NCBI GenBank assembly: GCA_903820085.1
Contig: CAIJGA010000023.1
Coordinates: 1 to 54,632 of the forward strand
Direction of reading: 5' to 3'
Length of the DNA stretch: 54,632 nt
From: an uncultured Chlorobiaceae bacterium
GTDB taxonomy: Bacteria; Bacteroidota; Chlorobiia; Chlorobiales; Chlorobiaceae
In this document: positions 17,459-26,807 of the stretch, in pieces
Layout of the letters: the number at the start of each line of letters is the position of its first letter
Numbering within the stretch: the first letter of the stretch is position 1
Notes under the pieces: generated by a model
The model's input: the letters and a program-made list of their open reading frames with translations, nothing else
Databases searched by the model: none
Told to the model about the DNA's origin: nothing
Program-made: the position numbers and the translations under genes

Positions 17459-19102
17459 ATGACAGCTAAAGATATTCTTTTTGACTCTGATGCCAGAGCA
17501 AAACTTAAAGTTGGCGTTGACAAACTCGCCAATGCCGTTAAGGTTACCCTTGGACCTGCGGGCCGTAACGTGCTTATCGACAAAAAATTTGGTGCACCGA
17601 CCTCAACCAAGGACGGCGTAACTGTTGCAAAAGAGATCGAACTTTCTGATCCTTTTGAGAACATGGGTGCTCAGATGGTCCGTGAAGTTGCATCGAAAAC
17701 CAGCGATGTCGCCGGTGACGGTACTACTACTGCTACTGTTCTTGCCCAGGCCATCTATCGTGAAGGCCTGAAGAACGTTGCTGCAGGTGCTCGTCCGATT
17801 GACCTCAAAAGAGGTATTGACCGTGCCGTTAAAGAAGTTGTTCAGGAGCTGAGAAACATCAGCCGCAGCATCTCTGGCAAAAAAGAGATTGCCCAGGTTG
17901 GTACCATCTCCGCTAACAATGATCCTGAAATCGGCGAACTGATTGCCGAAGCAATGGACAAGGTCGGCAAAGACGGTGTTATCACCGTTGAAGAGGCCAA
18001 AGGCATGGACACCGAACTGAAGGTTGTTGAAGGTATGCAGTTTGACCGCGGTTACCTTTCACCTTACTTCGTGACCAATCCTGAAACAATGGATGCCGAG
18101 CTCGAAGATCCGCTGATTCTTATCTACGACAAGAAGATCAGCAACATGAAGGAGCTGCTTCCGATTCTTGAAAAATCCGCACAGTCCGGCCGTCCGCTTC
18201 TGATCATTTCAGAAGATATCGAAGGCGAGGCTCTTGCAACAATTGTTGTCAACAAGCTGAGAGGCACCCTGAGAGTTTGTGCTGTCAAGGCTCCTGGTTT
18301 TGGCGATCGCCGCAAAGCCATGCTTGAAGACATCGCTATTCTCACCGGTGGTACCGTTATTTCCGAAGAGAAAGGCTACAAGCTCGAAAATGCAACAATT
18401 GCCTATCTTGGACAGGCTGGCCGCGTGACTATCGACAAGGACAATACCATCATTGTCGAAGGTAAAGGCACCCCTGAAGAGATCAAGGCCCGTATCAACG
18501 AGATCAAGGGACAGGTTGAAAAATCTACTTCTGACTACGATACTGAAAAGCTGCAGGAACGTCTTGCTAAACTTTCGGGCGGCGTTGCTGTCCTCAACAT
18601 CGGAGCTTCAACCGAAGTCGAGATGAAAGAGAAAAAAGCCCGTGTTGAAGATGCACTGCACGCAACCCGTGCCGCTGTTCAGGAAGGTATCGTCGTTGGT
18701 GGCGGTGTTGCCCTGATCCGTGCGATCAAGGGTCTTGACAGAGCTGTTGCAGACAACGAAGATCAGAAAACCGGTATTGAAATTGTCCGCCGTGCACTTG
18801 AAGAACCTCTTCGCCAGATTGTGGCAAACACCGGCACCACCGATGGCGCTGTTGTTCTTGAGAGAGTCAAGGCCGGAACCGGTGATTTTGGTTTCAATGC
18901 AAGAACAGAAACATACGAAAACCTGGTTGAAGCAGGTGTGGTCGATCCTACCAAGGTAACCAGAAGCGCTCTTGAGAACGCTGCATCAGTTGCCAGTATT
19001 CTTTTGACCACCGAAGCTGCCATTACCGATGTGAAGGAAGACAAATCCGACATGCCGTCAATGCCTCCGGGCGGAATGGGTGGAATGGGCGGCATGTATT
19101 AA
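17459..19102 (+). CDS. groEL: chaperonin GroEL
   Basis: This is the 547-residue Cpn60 subunit of the 14-mer folding chamber. Visible blocks are [17 protein letters not shown], the ATP-site [26 protein letters not shown], and the C-terminal tail [13 protein letters not shown] typical of bacterial GroEL. CAGGAGGAACGC before the ATG is a strong ribosome-binding site. Transcribed with groES and ended by a strong terminator. Confidence 0.98.
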   Translation: MTAKDILFDSDARAKLKVGVDKLANAVKVTLGPAGRNVLIDKKFGAPTSTKDGVTVAKEIELSDPFENMGAQMVREVASKTSDVAGDGTTTATVLAQAIYREGLKNVAAGARPIDLKRGIDRAVKEVVQELRNISRSISGKKEIAQVGTISANNDPEIGELIAEAMDKVGKDGVITVEEAKGMDTELKVVEGMQFDRGYLSPYFVTNPETMDAELEDPLILIYDKKISNMKELLPILEKSAQSGRPLLIISEDIEGEALATIVVNKLRGTLRVCAVKAPGFGDRRKAMLEDIAILTGGTVISEEKGYKLENATIAYLGQAGRVTIDKDNTIIVEGKGTPEEIKARINEIKGQVEKSTSDYDTEKLQERLAKLSGGVAVLNIGASTEVEMKEKKARVEDALHATRAAVQEGIVVGGGVALIRAIKGLDRAVADNEDQKTGIEIVRRALEEPLRQIVANTGTTDGAVVLERVKAGTGDFGFNARTETYENLVEAGVVDPTKVTRSALENAASVASILLTTEAAITDVKEDKSDMPSMPPGGMGGMGGMY

Positions 19103-19127
19103 TTCGGCGCTCTCCCTCGTTATTCTT

Positions 19128-19161
19128 AAAAAAAGCCAGCCTTCGGGTTGGCTTTTTTTTT
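19128..19161 (+). terminator. intrinsic terminator of groESL
   Basis: A7-GCCAGCC, TTCG tetraloop, GGTTGGC-T9. The 7-bp GC stem (one G-T pair) extended by A-T pairs is a canonical terminator 26 bases after groEL, and the A run would also serve the other strand. Confidence 0.92.
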
Positions 19162-19210
19162 ATACCTTGCAGAAAAATTATTTACCTGAAAGCACTTATT
19201 CACAATTGAA

Positions 19211-19891
19211 ATGAAAGCAGTTGTTCTTTTAAGCGGAGGTATGGACAGTCTTGTTACCACGGCTATCGCCAGTGCGCAAGGCTTTGAACTTGCGGCGATG
19301 CATGTCAATTACGGGCAGCGGACGTGGCAGAAGGAGCTGGAGTCGTTCCGCTCAATCTGCTCGTACTACCATATCGAACAGCAGCTTGAAGTCAATGCTG
19401 ATTTTCTTGCCCAGATTGGCGGTTCATCATTGACTGATTATTCTATGCCTGTTGGTGGTGCTGACCTTCAGGGCTCTTCAATTCCCACCAGTTATGTGCC
19501 GTTCCGCAATGCCGGTTTTCTTTCCATGGCGGTCAGCTGGTCGGAAGTGATCGGGGCAAGCAAGATTTTTATCGGGGCGGTTGAGGAGGACTCCTCCGGC
19601 TATCCTGATTGCCGCAAGGTATTTTACGATGCCTTCAATGCCGTTATAGCTCTTGGCACAAAACCGGAAACAACGATAGAAATTCTTACACCGCTCATCG
19701 AGATGCAGAAATCGGAGATTGTCCGAAAGGGCGTTGAGCGTCAGGTGCCGTTTGCATTGAGCTGGTCATGCTATAAAAGCGAGGGGAAGGCTTGCGGCGT
19801 CTGCGACAGTTGCGCCCGCCGTCTCAGAGCCTTCAGCCAAGCGGGCTTGCGCGATCCGATTGATTATGAAGAGCGTCCGCTGTATATTTAA
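19211..19891 (+). CDS. queC: 7-cyano-7-deazaguanine synthase
   Basis: QueC converts 7-carboxy-7-deazaguanine to preQ0 using ATP and ammonia, on the way to queuosine in tRNA. The PP-loop [10 protein letters not shown] is at residues 6-15, and HVNYGQR and [13 protein letters not shown] are the usual substrate-region blocks. Four cysteines for zinc lie in [19 protein letters not shown]. The 226 residues are full length. queA, for a later step of the same pathway, is 11 kb downstream. The gene starts 50 bases after the groESL terminator. Confidence 0.95.
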   Translation: MKAVVLLSGGMDSLVTTAIASAQGFELAAMHVNYGQRTWQKELESFRSICSYYHIEQQLEVNADFLAQIGGSSLTDYSMPVGGADLQGSSIPTSYVPFRNAGFLSMAVSWSEVIGASKIFIGAVEEDSSGYPDCRKVFYDAFNAVIALGTKPETTIEILTPLIEMQKSEIVRKGVERQVPFALSWSCYKSEGKACGVCDSCARRLRAFSQAGLRDPIDYEERPLYI

Positions 19892-19941
19892 GCCGGTTCA
19901 GCAACAGAGAGCAATAATCACCATCAAATCAACGTTTAGTC

Positions 19942-20628
19942 ATGAAACCTGTTTCAGCACTATCCTCCGGTTCAGAGTCGCTTAATGCAAGGTTTACCCT
20001 TTCATTTGCTCTCATGGCAGCCATCTGGATTCTCGGCCTTGCGGGGCACTTTACTCCGCTTCATGAATGGCCGGCTCTGGCTCTTTATGTTCTCGGGTCT
20101 ATTGGCCTTGTTCTCTGGCGGGGCAAATCGAAGGGGGAGTGGAAGGAGATGCACCTTGGCGGAGGAGATCTTCGCAAGTCACTCATGTGGGGCGGAGTTG
20201 CGGGCGGTTTACTTTTCTGTATGGATATTGCCAACACGGTGATGTACTACAAAAACGGCGGAGCGCCAATGGCCGGAATGGAGTTTCTTCTTGTCAACCG
20301 TTCATTGCTTATCCTTTTTCCTGTTCTGATTCTGGCAGAAGAGTTCCTTTGGCGGGGCATCATGTTTTCTGCCATGATTGAGAAGGGTTTCAACAAGCAC
20401 TTGACGGTCTTTTTAACCACCATGTTCTATGTGGTCAACCACTTTGCTGTTGCTCCGGTTGGCTTCAAAGAGCGGGCGCTTATGGGGATGATGGCATTTC
20501 CGATCGGCATATTCGGAGGCTATCTTGTCCTGAAAACCCGCAATCTCTGGGGCAGCGTTCTGGTACACATGATTACGATGACCTCCATGATGATCGATAT
20601 TTTTCTTATTCCACAACTCTTGCGCTGA
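19942..20628 (+). CDS. CPBP-family intramembrane metalloprotease
   Basis: This 228-residue membrane protein has about six to seven hydrophobic segments. It carries the CPBP/Abi motif 1 (ILAEEFLWRG, the Glu-Glu...Arg active-site motif) and motif 2 (TMFYVVNHFAV, the Phe-x3-His type), followed by a helix that may supply the last conserved polar residue. The family includes CAAX-type proteases and bacteriocin self-immunity proteins; the substrate is not known. It lies 14 bases before trpA, so it is probably co-transcribed with it. Confidence 0.8.
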   Translation: MKPVSALSSGSESLNARFTLSFALMAAIWILGLAGHFTPLHEWPALALYVLGSIGLVLWRGKSKGEWKEMHLGGGDLRKSLMWGGVAGGLLFCMDIANTVMYYKNGGAPMAGMEFLLVNRSLLILFPVLILAEEFLWRGIMFSAMIEKGFNKHLTVFLTTMFYVVNHFAVAPVGFKERALMGMMAFPIGIFGGYLVLKTRNLWGSVLVHMITMTSMMIDIFLIPQLLR

Positions 20629-20642
20629 TTGATTAGTCCGTT

Positions 20643-21446
20643 ATGTCCCAAAACAGAATCACCACTCTTTTGCAGCAGGATAAAAAACTCCTGATTGCCT
20701 ATTATATGCCCGAGTTTCCGGTTATTGGCTCGACGCTTCCGGTGCTTGAGGCGCTGGAGGCGAGCGGTGCCGATATCATTGAGCTTGGCATGCCCTATTC
20801 TGACCCGATAGGGGATGGGCCGGTGATTCAGGAGGCGGCGCATACTGCTATCCGCAACGGGGTGACCATCCGCCATCTTCTTGAGCTGGTGCGCAGGGCT
20901 CGCTTGGGTGAAGGGTGCCGGAAGATTACGGCCCCCATCCTCCTCATGGGTTACTGTAATCCGGTGATTGCTTACGGTGTTGATTCTTTTTTGCACGATG
21001 CCCGGGAAGCGGGGGTTGACGGGTTGCTGATTCCCGACCTTCCTCCCGAAGAGGCGGCAGATTTTCTCGCAAAAGCCAAAAAAATTGGCTTGACGGTGGT
21101 CTTTTTGGTTTCACCGGTCACTCCGCCCGAAAGGATTGAGCTGATTGATGCTCTCTCGACCGATTTTTCCTATTGTCTTGCGGTTAATGGCACAACAGGA
21201 ACGGCCAAACTTTCTGATGCGGCAACAGAGTCGATGGTTGACGACTACCTGAAAAGGGTGCGCCAGCATGCCCGGAAAAAATTTGTTGTCGGCTTCGGCA
21301 TCAAGGACAAGGCGCGCGTTGAGCATATGTGGGGTCTGGCTGATGGAGCTGTGGTTGGAACCGCCCTCCTGCAGCATATTGCAGCTTCTGCGACTCCTGA
21401 AGAGTGCGCCCGTCTTGCCGGTGAGTTTTGGAAAACGCTGCGGTAG
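20643..21446 (+). CDS. trpA: tryptophan synthase alpha chain
   Basis: TrpA cleaves indole-3-glycerol phosphate to indole, which passes to TrpB. The barrel protein has IIELGMPYSDPIGDGPVIQ with the catalytic Glu and Asp at the E. coli spacing. The later blocks LLMGYCNPV, GVDGLLIPDLPPEE and GTTGTAKL (phosphate-binding part), and the terminal VVGTALLQHI, are also present. The early segment reads YYMPEFP where most TrpA have a YxTAGxP-type block, a variation worth noting. 267 residues, full length. It sits between the CPBP gene and a glycosyltransferase gene, away from trpB. Confidence 0.96.
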   Translation: MSQNRITTLLQQDKKLLIAYYMPEFPVIGSTLPVLEALEASGADIIELGMPYSDPIGDGPVIQEAAHTAIRNGVTIRHLLELVRRARLGEGCRKITAPILLMGYCNPVIAYGVDSFLHDAREAGVDGLLIPDLPPEEAADFLAKAKKIGLTVVFLVSPVTPPERIELIDALSTDFSYCLAVNGTTGTAKLSDAATESMVDDYLKRVRQHARKKFVVGFGIKDKARVEHMWGLADGAVVGTALLQHIAASATPEECARLAGEFWKTLR

Positions 21447-21449
21447 CTG

Positions 21450-22460
21450 ATGCATTACCCCTCAGTTGATATTATTATTCCCTATTACAGGAGGCGCGAC
21501 ATGCTTGAGCGCGCTCTTGACTCGCTTGCAGAGACCATCTATCCCGCTATGGGTATCATCGTTGTTGATAACGGAGGGACAGAGGCGGGTCTTGTTTTTC
21601 TTGTCAAGCGTTACCGCAATGCACGTCTGGTGCGGCTGGCTGAAAACAGGGGGTATGCCGGCGGTTGCAACGAAGGACTGAAAAACTCTACGGCGGACTT
21701 TGTTGTTTTTATGAATGACGATACGGAGCATGACCCGTTATGGCTTGAGCACCTGGTACGGGCAGCTCTTGCAGATGACCGGATTGGTGCCCTGCAGCCG
21801 AAAATTCTTTCGCTTAAGCCATACAAAAAGGGGAAAAAGGTTTTCGATTATGCTGGTGCAGCCGGTGGCATGATTGACCGGCTCGGCTATCCCTGGTGTC
21901 TTGGCCGTACTTTTTCGGGAGTCGAGCAGGACAGGGGCCAGTATGACATCGGACAGGATATTTTTTGGGCATCAGGTGTTGCCATGTTCGCAAGAAGAGC
22001 GGTGGCCGAAGAGCTTGGCGGGTTTGACGAGGATTTTTTCATGCATATGGAGGAGATCGATCTTTCTTGGCGTATGAAGCTTGCCGGGTACCGGGTACAA
22101 TCGGTTCCTTCATCGGTTGTTTTGCATGAAGGAGGCGCTTCGCTGCAAGCCGGTTCGGCGGAAAAGATTTTCTTCAATCACCGCAACAATGTGACCATGC
22201 TGTTGAAGAACCGGAGCACGGCCGTTCTGGTGTGGGTGCTTCCGCTTCGTCTGCTGCTTGAGTTCACGGCAGCGCTTTTCTACCTTACCCAGTTTCCTGG
22301 CGGGATGAAAAAATGCGGAGCGGTGTTCCGGGCTTTGGCCTGCAATATCCGGATGTTTACCGGCACCATGAAGAAGCGACGTATGGTACAGTCGTCGAGG
22401 GTTGTTGACGACCGCACCATTTTTCGTCATGCTCCGCTATCACTCCTTTACAGACATTAA
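21450..22460 (+). CDS. family 2 glycosyltransferase
   Basis: This GT-A fold enzyme begins SVDIIIPYYRRRDMLERAL, has ENRGYAGGCNEGLK for the nucleotide site and the DxD-type FMNDDTE at 87-93. It also has FWASGVAMFARR and GFDEDFFMHMEEIDLSWR typical of rhamnosyltransferase-like enzymes. A hydrophobic C-terminal segment (about 245-275) suggests membrane association. It probably adds a sugar to a cell-surface polysaccharide. It starts 3 bases after the trpA stop, and its 3' end overlaps the convergent gene by 21 bases. Confidence 0.88.
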   Translation: MHYPSVDIIIPYYRRRDMLERALDSLAETIYPAMGIIVVDNGGTEAGLVFLVKRYRNARLVRLAENRGYAGGCNEGLKNSTADFVVFMNDDTEHDPLWLEHLVRAALADDRIGALQPKILSLKPYKKGKKVFDYAGAAGGMIDRLGYPWCLGRTFSGVEQDRGQYDIGQDIFWASGVAMFARRAVAEELGGFDEDFFMHMEEIDLSWRMKLAGYRVQSVPSSVVLHEGGASLQAGSAEKIFFNHRNNVTMLLKNRSTAVLVWVLPLRLLLEFTAALFYLTQFPGGMKKCGAVFRALACNIRMFTGTMKKRRMVQSSRVVDDRTIFRHAPLSLLYRH

Positions 22461-23120
22461 CGCTTTTGAGTTGGTTGACTCCGCCTGTTTTTTCATGGCC
22501 AGCATCATCAACGGACAGTCGCGGTGCTGCACATTTTTGACCGCAAACTGAGGAGCATAAAAATCCGGTTTGACTTCAGCCTTGTAGGTAAGAAATGTTC
22601 CTCCTCCTTGCGGGTAATCGACAAGAATCCACTCGCCCTGATAGACCTGGAAATCACCGGCGATCTGCTGAAAGTAGAGTCGGCTCAAGTGTTCCCCCCA
22701 TACTTTCAGTTTTGTGTAGACCTCTCTCGAGAAGATAAACATGTGGCTCTTTCCTTTTTCGAACATCACTTTTTCAACGCCGTTGTCTGAAATGATACCG
22801 CTGTCGATAACATTCGGCACAAAATTTTTATGGTTGTTATAGTCGGTTATAACTTCCCAAACTTTTTTTGGAGGGGCTGAAATATAAATATGTCCCTCAA
22901 CACCGGTAACTCCCTCCTGAAGGCTGGAGATAGCGACAATGACCTCTCCGGTTAACAGCCTTGCCTTTTCCTGTGACAAGGCCTCCGTATTGGTAGCCGT
23001 AATAATGGCCGTATTGGTTCCCGCAATGGGTTGTGCCATGACGGGACAAGAGAGCAAAGAAAACGGTACTGCCAAAAAAGGCAGTATGAAGCGGCGCAAC
23101 GGTTTGATGAATCTCTTCAT
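22440..23120 (-). CDS. exported SRPBCC/START-like protein
   Basis: ATG 23120 is preceded by CAGGAATTCAAC, a good ribosome-binding site, and gives a clean signal peptide (MKRFIKPLRRFILPFLAV, ending CPVMA). A start at 23183 would mask it. After cleavage the 197-residue part has the polyketide-cyclase/SRPBCC pattern: HIYISAPPKKVWEVITDYNN, FVPNVIDSGI, FLTYKAEVKP. Such folds bind hydrophobic ligands. The ligand is unknown. The gene follows the SDR reductase gene on the same strand after 81 bases, so the two may work together. Confidence 0.75.
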   Translation of the reverse strand: MKRFIKPLRRFILPFLAVPFSLLSCPVMAQPIAGTNTAIITATNTEALSQEKARLLTGEVIVAISSLQEGVTGVEGHIYISAPPKKVWEVITDYNNHKNFVPNVIDSGIISDNGVEKVMFEKGKSHMFIFSREVYTKLKVWGEHLSRLYFQQIAGDFQVYQGEWILVDYPQGGGTFLTYKAEVKPDFYAPQFAVKNVQHRDCPLMMLAMKKQAESTNSKALMSVKE

Positions 23121-23201
23121 GTTGAATTCCTGTCTGTTGGATACCTGTCGGATCCCTGCTTTTTTGCAGGTTATTTCCGGCAATCCGGTTTGGTTGTTTC
23201 G

Positions 23202-24245
23202 TTACTTTTTTTGCGGGGGCAGATGACCCCATTTTATCATGTCGTTGACGGAATCAATCAGGCTCTCCTTGACTGGCTTGAAAGAGATTCCGAGTTCGCG
23301 CTTGATTTTTGAGTTATCGTAACGCATCGTCCGGCCTATTGTTGTACGGATATAGATGCCGGTATTCTTTGGCTGCGTGAATGAGAGTGCCTTCATGAGC
23401 AGGGTACCTGCTTTTCCTGTCAAATCAATTTTTGGCAGTGCGTAGCTGCCGAAACCGGAAGATTTGAGCAGTTCCACCAGTTCTCTCATATGCATTGTTT
23501 CAGCCGAGCAAAGATAACGTCCGCTTGCCGTGCCGGTTTCCATGGCAAGAATGTGTGCTTTTGCCACATCCCGCACATCGACAAAACCCCAGTTCATATC
23601 CATGATCCCGGGGTAGACGCCACTCATGATATCGCGGATTATCTCGTTGGAGGTATTGAGTGAAGGGCCGAGTGAAGGGCCGATGACCATAAAGGGATTA
23701 ATGGCAACCAGATCAAAGGCCGGCCGCTTTTTCATGATGAAATCCCATGCTGCAAGTTCAGCTGATGTTTTGGAGAAGTGGTAAGGGTTTCGGTCAAGAG
23801 AGGACATGGTGTTCCAGTCTTTTTCGGTAAAGACTTTTCTGCTGTCCGGTTCATCCGTAATGGCGGCAATTGATGAGGTGAAAATCACCCGTTTGACGCT
23901 GCCCGATTTAAGGCAACTTTCAAGGACGGTTTCGGTTCCGTTAACCGCCGGGTCAACAAGATCAGTTTGCGGGTTTTTGACATTAATTTCATAGGGACTT
24001 GCCGTATGCATCACATAATCGCATCCCTCAACAGCCCGGTCATAGGTGCCTGCAGCAAGCAGATCGGCTTGAACCAGTTCCAGCCGTTCCGCTGCACCTG
24101 GAAGGGAGAGCAGAAACGGGTAGTTTGCCGGGGTTTTGCGTACGGTTCCTCTGACACGGTATCCTTGCTCAAGCAGTTCTCTGACGATATGTGCAGCAAT
24201 AAACCCGGAAGCTCCGGTAATGCACACAGGCTTAATTGTCTTCAT
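23202..24245 (-). CDS. extended SDR, dihydroflavonol-reductase-like
   Basis: The 347-residue NAD(P)-dependent reductase has the Rossmann motif TGASGFIAAH (10-19) and the catalytic Ser125, Tyr155 and Lys159 (FTSSIAAI and NPYHFSK). The block AINPFMVIGPSLGPSLN matches the DFR/cinnamoyl-CoA reductase subfamily, which reduces aldehydes or ketones or acts on sterol-like substrates. The substrate is not evident. It is the first gene of a probable two-gene unit with the exported SRPBCC protein. Confidence 0.85.
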   Translation of the reverse strand: MKTIKPVCITGASGFIAAHIVRELLEQGYRVRGTVRKTPANYPFLLSLPGAAERLELVQADLLAAGTYDRAVEGCDYVMHTASPYEINVKNPQTDLVDPAVNGTETVLESCLKSGSVKRVIFTSSIAAITDEPDSRKVFTEKDWNTMSSLDRNPYHFSKTSAELAAWDFIMKKRPAFDLVAINPFMVIGPSLGPSLNTSNEIIRDIMSGVYPGIMDMNWGFVDVRDVAKAHILAMETGTASGRYLCSAETMHMRELVELLKSSGFGSYALPKIDLTGKAGTLLMKALSFTQPKNTGIYIRTTIGRTMRYDNSKIKRELGISFKPVKESLIDSVNDMIKWGHLPPQKK

Positions 24246-24857
24246 GGTTTGGTTAATGATTGCATGATTGGCTGGTGAGGATGCTGCCTGTTCAAACAGC
24301 TCTCCTCCCTGCCGAAATACTTATTCTGCAAATCGATCAGTTCTTTTCAGAGTGTTTCGATCCTTTGCCGGTGTGTTTTGATACTATCGGGGCAGAGCCG
24401 GCCGCTAATGCAAAACTGAAAAAAAGATCTGTGGTGAAAAATGCTGTTTGATTACCGCATATATCCACTGTTTCTGACATTTCTTCAGGGATATCAGACA
24501 AGATCAAGTCGCTATAATGTACATCCAGTTCAGGAACTCTCCAATGTTATCGTATTGAGTTCATGATGAAACGGAAAAGAGCGACCGGATTTCGGGGCTG
24601 ACATCAATATCCAGCGGCTACACATCGACAGTTATTGCAAACCGTTCTTCATGCATTTCGCTCCTGATCGTAGGTGCTGTAATTATTATTTTACTGCTGT
24701 AATGTATTATCGTTGTTCCTTTCCATTTTTGCAAATACAATTGTGTATTTTTGCGATAAAATAAGCGAGGCGTTTTATGGTCGCCAACCTGGCAAGTGAA
24801 AAGCTTTTCAAGAACACATGGTATGCTGTGGCCTTCTGTTCTGCATCTCTGCATCCC
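24246..24857. other. gap with no firm gene upstream of the SDR gene
   Basis: This gap carries the promoter of the SDR gene at its left end. Only one short minus-strand frame looks protein-like and is listed separately. AT content rises near 24660-24770. I found no RNA-gene structure or insertion sequence end. Confidence 0.4.
24337..24480 (-). CDS. possible 47-residue protein, unrecognised
   Basis: The frame starts at ATG 24480 (MSETVDICGNQTAFFTTDLF) and ends in a basic tail (HTGKGSKHSEKN). It stays open upstream to 24542 without another ATG. It has a mid hydrophobic stretch FFSFALAAGSAP that could be a short membrane or secretion segment. There is no clear ribosome-binding site. It may be a small protein or the end of a decayed gene; I do not recognise a family. 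Confidence 0.25.
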   Translation of the reverse strand: MSETVDICGNQTAFFTTDLFFSFALAAGSAPIVSKHTGKGSKHSEKN

Positions 24858-25003
24858 TTACGTTCGCTCAGCCATGCTTTCTGCCCAGCGCATCATCCAG
24901 AGTTTGAGGCCACACTGAGCAGCACGAAACCGGCGGTGAGTGGCAGGACGTTGCCGTTATAGCTTTGGCCGATAATGCAGAGGGCAGGAAGCATGGTGCT
25001 ATG
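24858..25003 (-). pseudogene. C-terminal remnant of an MFS transporter (Bcr/CflA-like)
   Basis: The minus strand reads LPALCIIGQSYNG, then LPLTAGFVLLSVA, and after a one-base shift LKLWMMRWAESMAERT and a stop. This is the pattern of the last transmembrane helix and short tail of 12-helix drug-efflux transporters of the Bcr/CflA type. Nothing of the other eleven helices is present, because the CDF transporter gene occupies the upstream side. It is a leftover of a deleted gene, shifted in frame. The family call is inference from a short segment. Confidence 0.4.
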
Positions 25004-26384
25004 CCAAAAGCGGTTCAGCGTGGATGATGACCCGTCCGGCGTTGGGCAGGGAGCGGTAGATGGCACCTTCAAGCTGGCTGGTCAGGTAGTGTACCTCTGC
25101 AAGGAGTGCGTCATCGTTGAACGAGCAATGGAGGGTAATGAAGAGTTTTCCCTCTTCTGACTTGCGGATCAGGATGTCGTGGACGTCCTGAATGTTTTCG
25201 ATGCTTTGTGAGGCTTTAATGATGGTATTGTTCACCAGCTCCTTTTCTCCGGGCTGAAGTGAGCCGGTATAGCGCTCATCATTGCGGAGCGGATCGAGAT
25301 GGATGCAGATATCAAGCTCTTCGTCGAACTCCCGGTGCAACTCCTCTTCAAGTTCGTTAACGGTATCGTGTGCCTGCTTTATGGTGAGCTGCTGGTCGAT
25401 TTCGACATCAAAGCTGATCTGCTTTTTTTGTTCTGCAAGGTTTGTTGAAATGTTATGCGCGTGAAGGTTATGATTCAGGCCGATGACATGAACCCGTTCC
25501 GCGATGGTTTCGCTGTTGAGCGCGATTGGCCGGGTATTGATGGTGATATCGCCAACAGGAAACTCTTCGCGTACCTTTTTTTCGATATCAGCGCAGATTC
25601 TCTGGACTTTTTCAACAGAGAGGGTTCTGTTTACACAGACGGCCATTTCAATGAACACTTGCGGCCCGGTTGGCTTTACCCGGATCTTGTCGATGGCAAT
25701 CACTCCGCTGACCATCATGGTTATTTCCTCAATGCGTTCGGAGAGGCCTTCGGGTGCTGCATCAATCAGCACATCAATGGTTTTTTTTCCAAGGCTGAAT
25801 GCTGCCCACCCGACAAGCAAGGAGACGGCAATACCGGCAACAGCATCAGCCCAGGTTATGCCTATTGAGACAAAAAAGAGGCCTGCGAGGACGACAACCG
25901 AGCTGAGAATATCGGAGCTGAAGTGGAGCGCATCAGCTTCAAGGGCTTGACTGTTGGTCTCTTTGGCGACTTTTTTGAGGGCTCTTGATCGGGAAAAATC
26001 AACAATGATGGAGATGACCATAACGGCAACGGCATACCAATACCAGGTGACATCGATTTCTGTTTTTCCAGCAATCAGGCGCTCTACAGCAGTGTAGATG
26101 ATCCAGATGCTTGTTACGACAAGAAGACCTGTTTCAATGAGTGCAGAGACGCTTTCAACCTTGGCATGTCCATAGTGGTGCTTGCTGTCGGCTGGCTTGT
26201 CGCTCATTTTGACGGCAAACAGGGTCAGGGAGGCAGCGCCGAAGTCAAGGGCTGAATGAGCTGCTTCTGAAATAATGCCGATGCTGCCGGTCATGATGCC
26301 GACGATCAGTTTCATGAGGGTAAGCAGCAGGCTCGCAAGAACCGAGGTCAGGGCAACCTGCTGTTTTTTATGACTGTTTTCCAT
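24999..26384 (-). CDS. cation diffusion facilitator (CDF) metal exporter with extended C-terminus
   Basis: Six membrane helices in residues 10-205 carry the paired metal sites HSALD (His43, Asp47) and HFSSD (His154, Asp158), an HD-HD arrangement common for Zn/Co/Cd exporters. It exports divalent metal in exchange for protons across the cytoplasmic membrane. CDFs are usually about 300 residues; this one has 461. The extra part looks like further copies of the ferredoxin-like dimerisation domain: VFIEMAVCVNRTLSVEKV (about 245), ISFDVEIDQQLTIKQAH (about 325), and LFITLHCSFNDDALLAEV (about 420). The transported metal cannot be read from sequence. Confidence 0.88.
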   Translation of the reverse strand: MENSHKKQQVALTSVLASLLLTLMKLIVGIMTGSIGIISEAAHSALDFGAASLTLFAVKMSDKPADSKHHYGHAKVESVSALIETGLLVVTSIWIIYTAVERLIAGKTEIDVTWYWYAVAVMVISIIVDFSRSRALKKVAKETNSQALEADALHFSSDILSSVVVLAGLFFVSIGITWADAVAGIAVSLLVGWAAFSLGKKTIDVLIDAAPEGLSERIEEITMMVSGVIAIDKIRVKPTGPQVFIEMAVCVNRTLSVEKVQRICADIEKKVREEFPVGDITINTRPIALNSETIAERVHVIGLNHNLHAHNISTNLAEQKKQISFDVEIDQQLTIKQAHDTVNELEEELHREFDEELDICIHLDPLRNDERYTGSLQPGEKELVNNTIIKASQSIENIQDVHDILIRKSEEGKLFITLHCSFNDDALLAEVHYLTSQLEGAIYRSLPNAGRVIIHAEPLLA

Positions 26385-26594
26385 GAAGAAAATTTATGCT
26401 TCCAAAAAGTCGTTGTTCAAGAGTCGCCGATAGCTGGACGGCACGGCTTCCGGCTGAATGCCAGATTATTCCTGGATGTCTAACGCTTATAATAGCATGA
26501 ATTGCCTTCAGTTTATAATGCAGTTTTGCAAATTGATATTATTGCTGTGTTCAGCATATTATGCCGGGACTGGTTCAAGCTGAACGGTAATGTA

Positions 26595-26741
26595 CCGGTG
26601 CGGATGGCGGGATAAACGGAACTGCATTCGCCAACAATATGGAGGTAACAATAATCAGGTATATTAGTCTCTTGATGGAGAGCTGTTTATGCCGGTACGG
26701 CGACGCGGTGAAGATAACCGTACCAATCAAACCGGTACGGT
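26595..26741. promoter_or_regulatory. repeated CCGGTRCGG sites upstream of bshA
   Basis: CCGGTGCGG at 26595-26603 and CCGGTACGG at 26692-26700 and 26732-26740 occur in the 420-base gap before bshA. The last two are exactly 40 bases apart, about four helical turns. The third copy is also the right arm of an 8-bp dyad, ACCGTACC (26717-26724) / GGTACGGT (26734-26741). This may be an operator region for bshA or the divergent CDF gene. No other gene is supported in 26385-26807. Confidence 0.4.
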
Positions 26742-26807
26742 CTTGAGAGGCTGCGAGTTTTTGATTCGGGCAGAATATGCAAATAATTACATACTAAAGG
26801 TATTACC

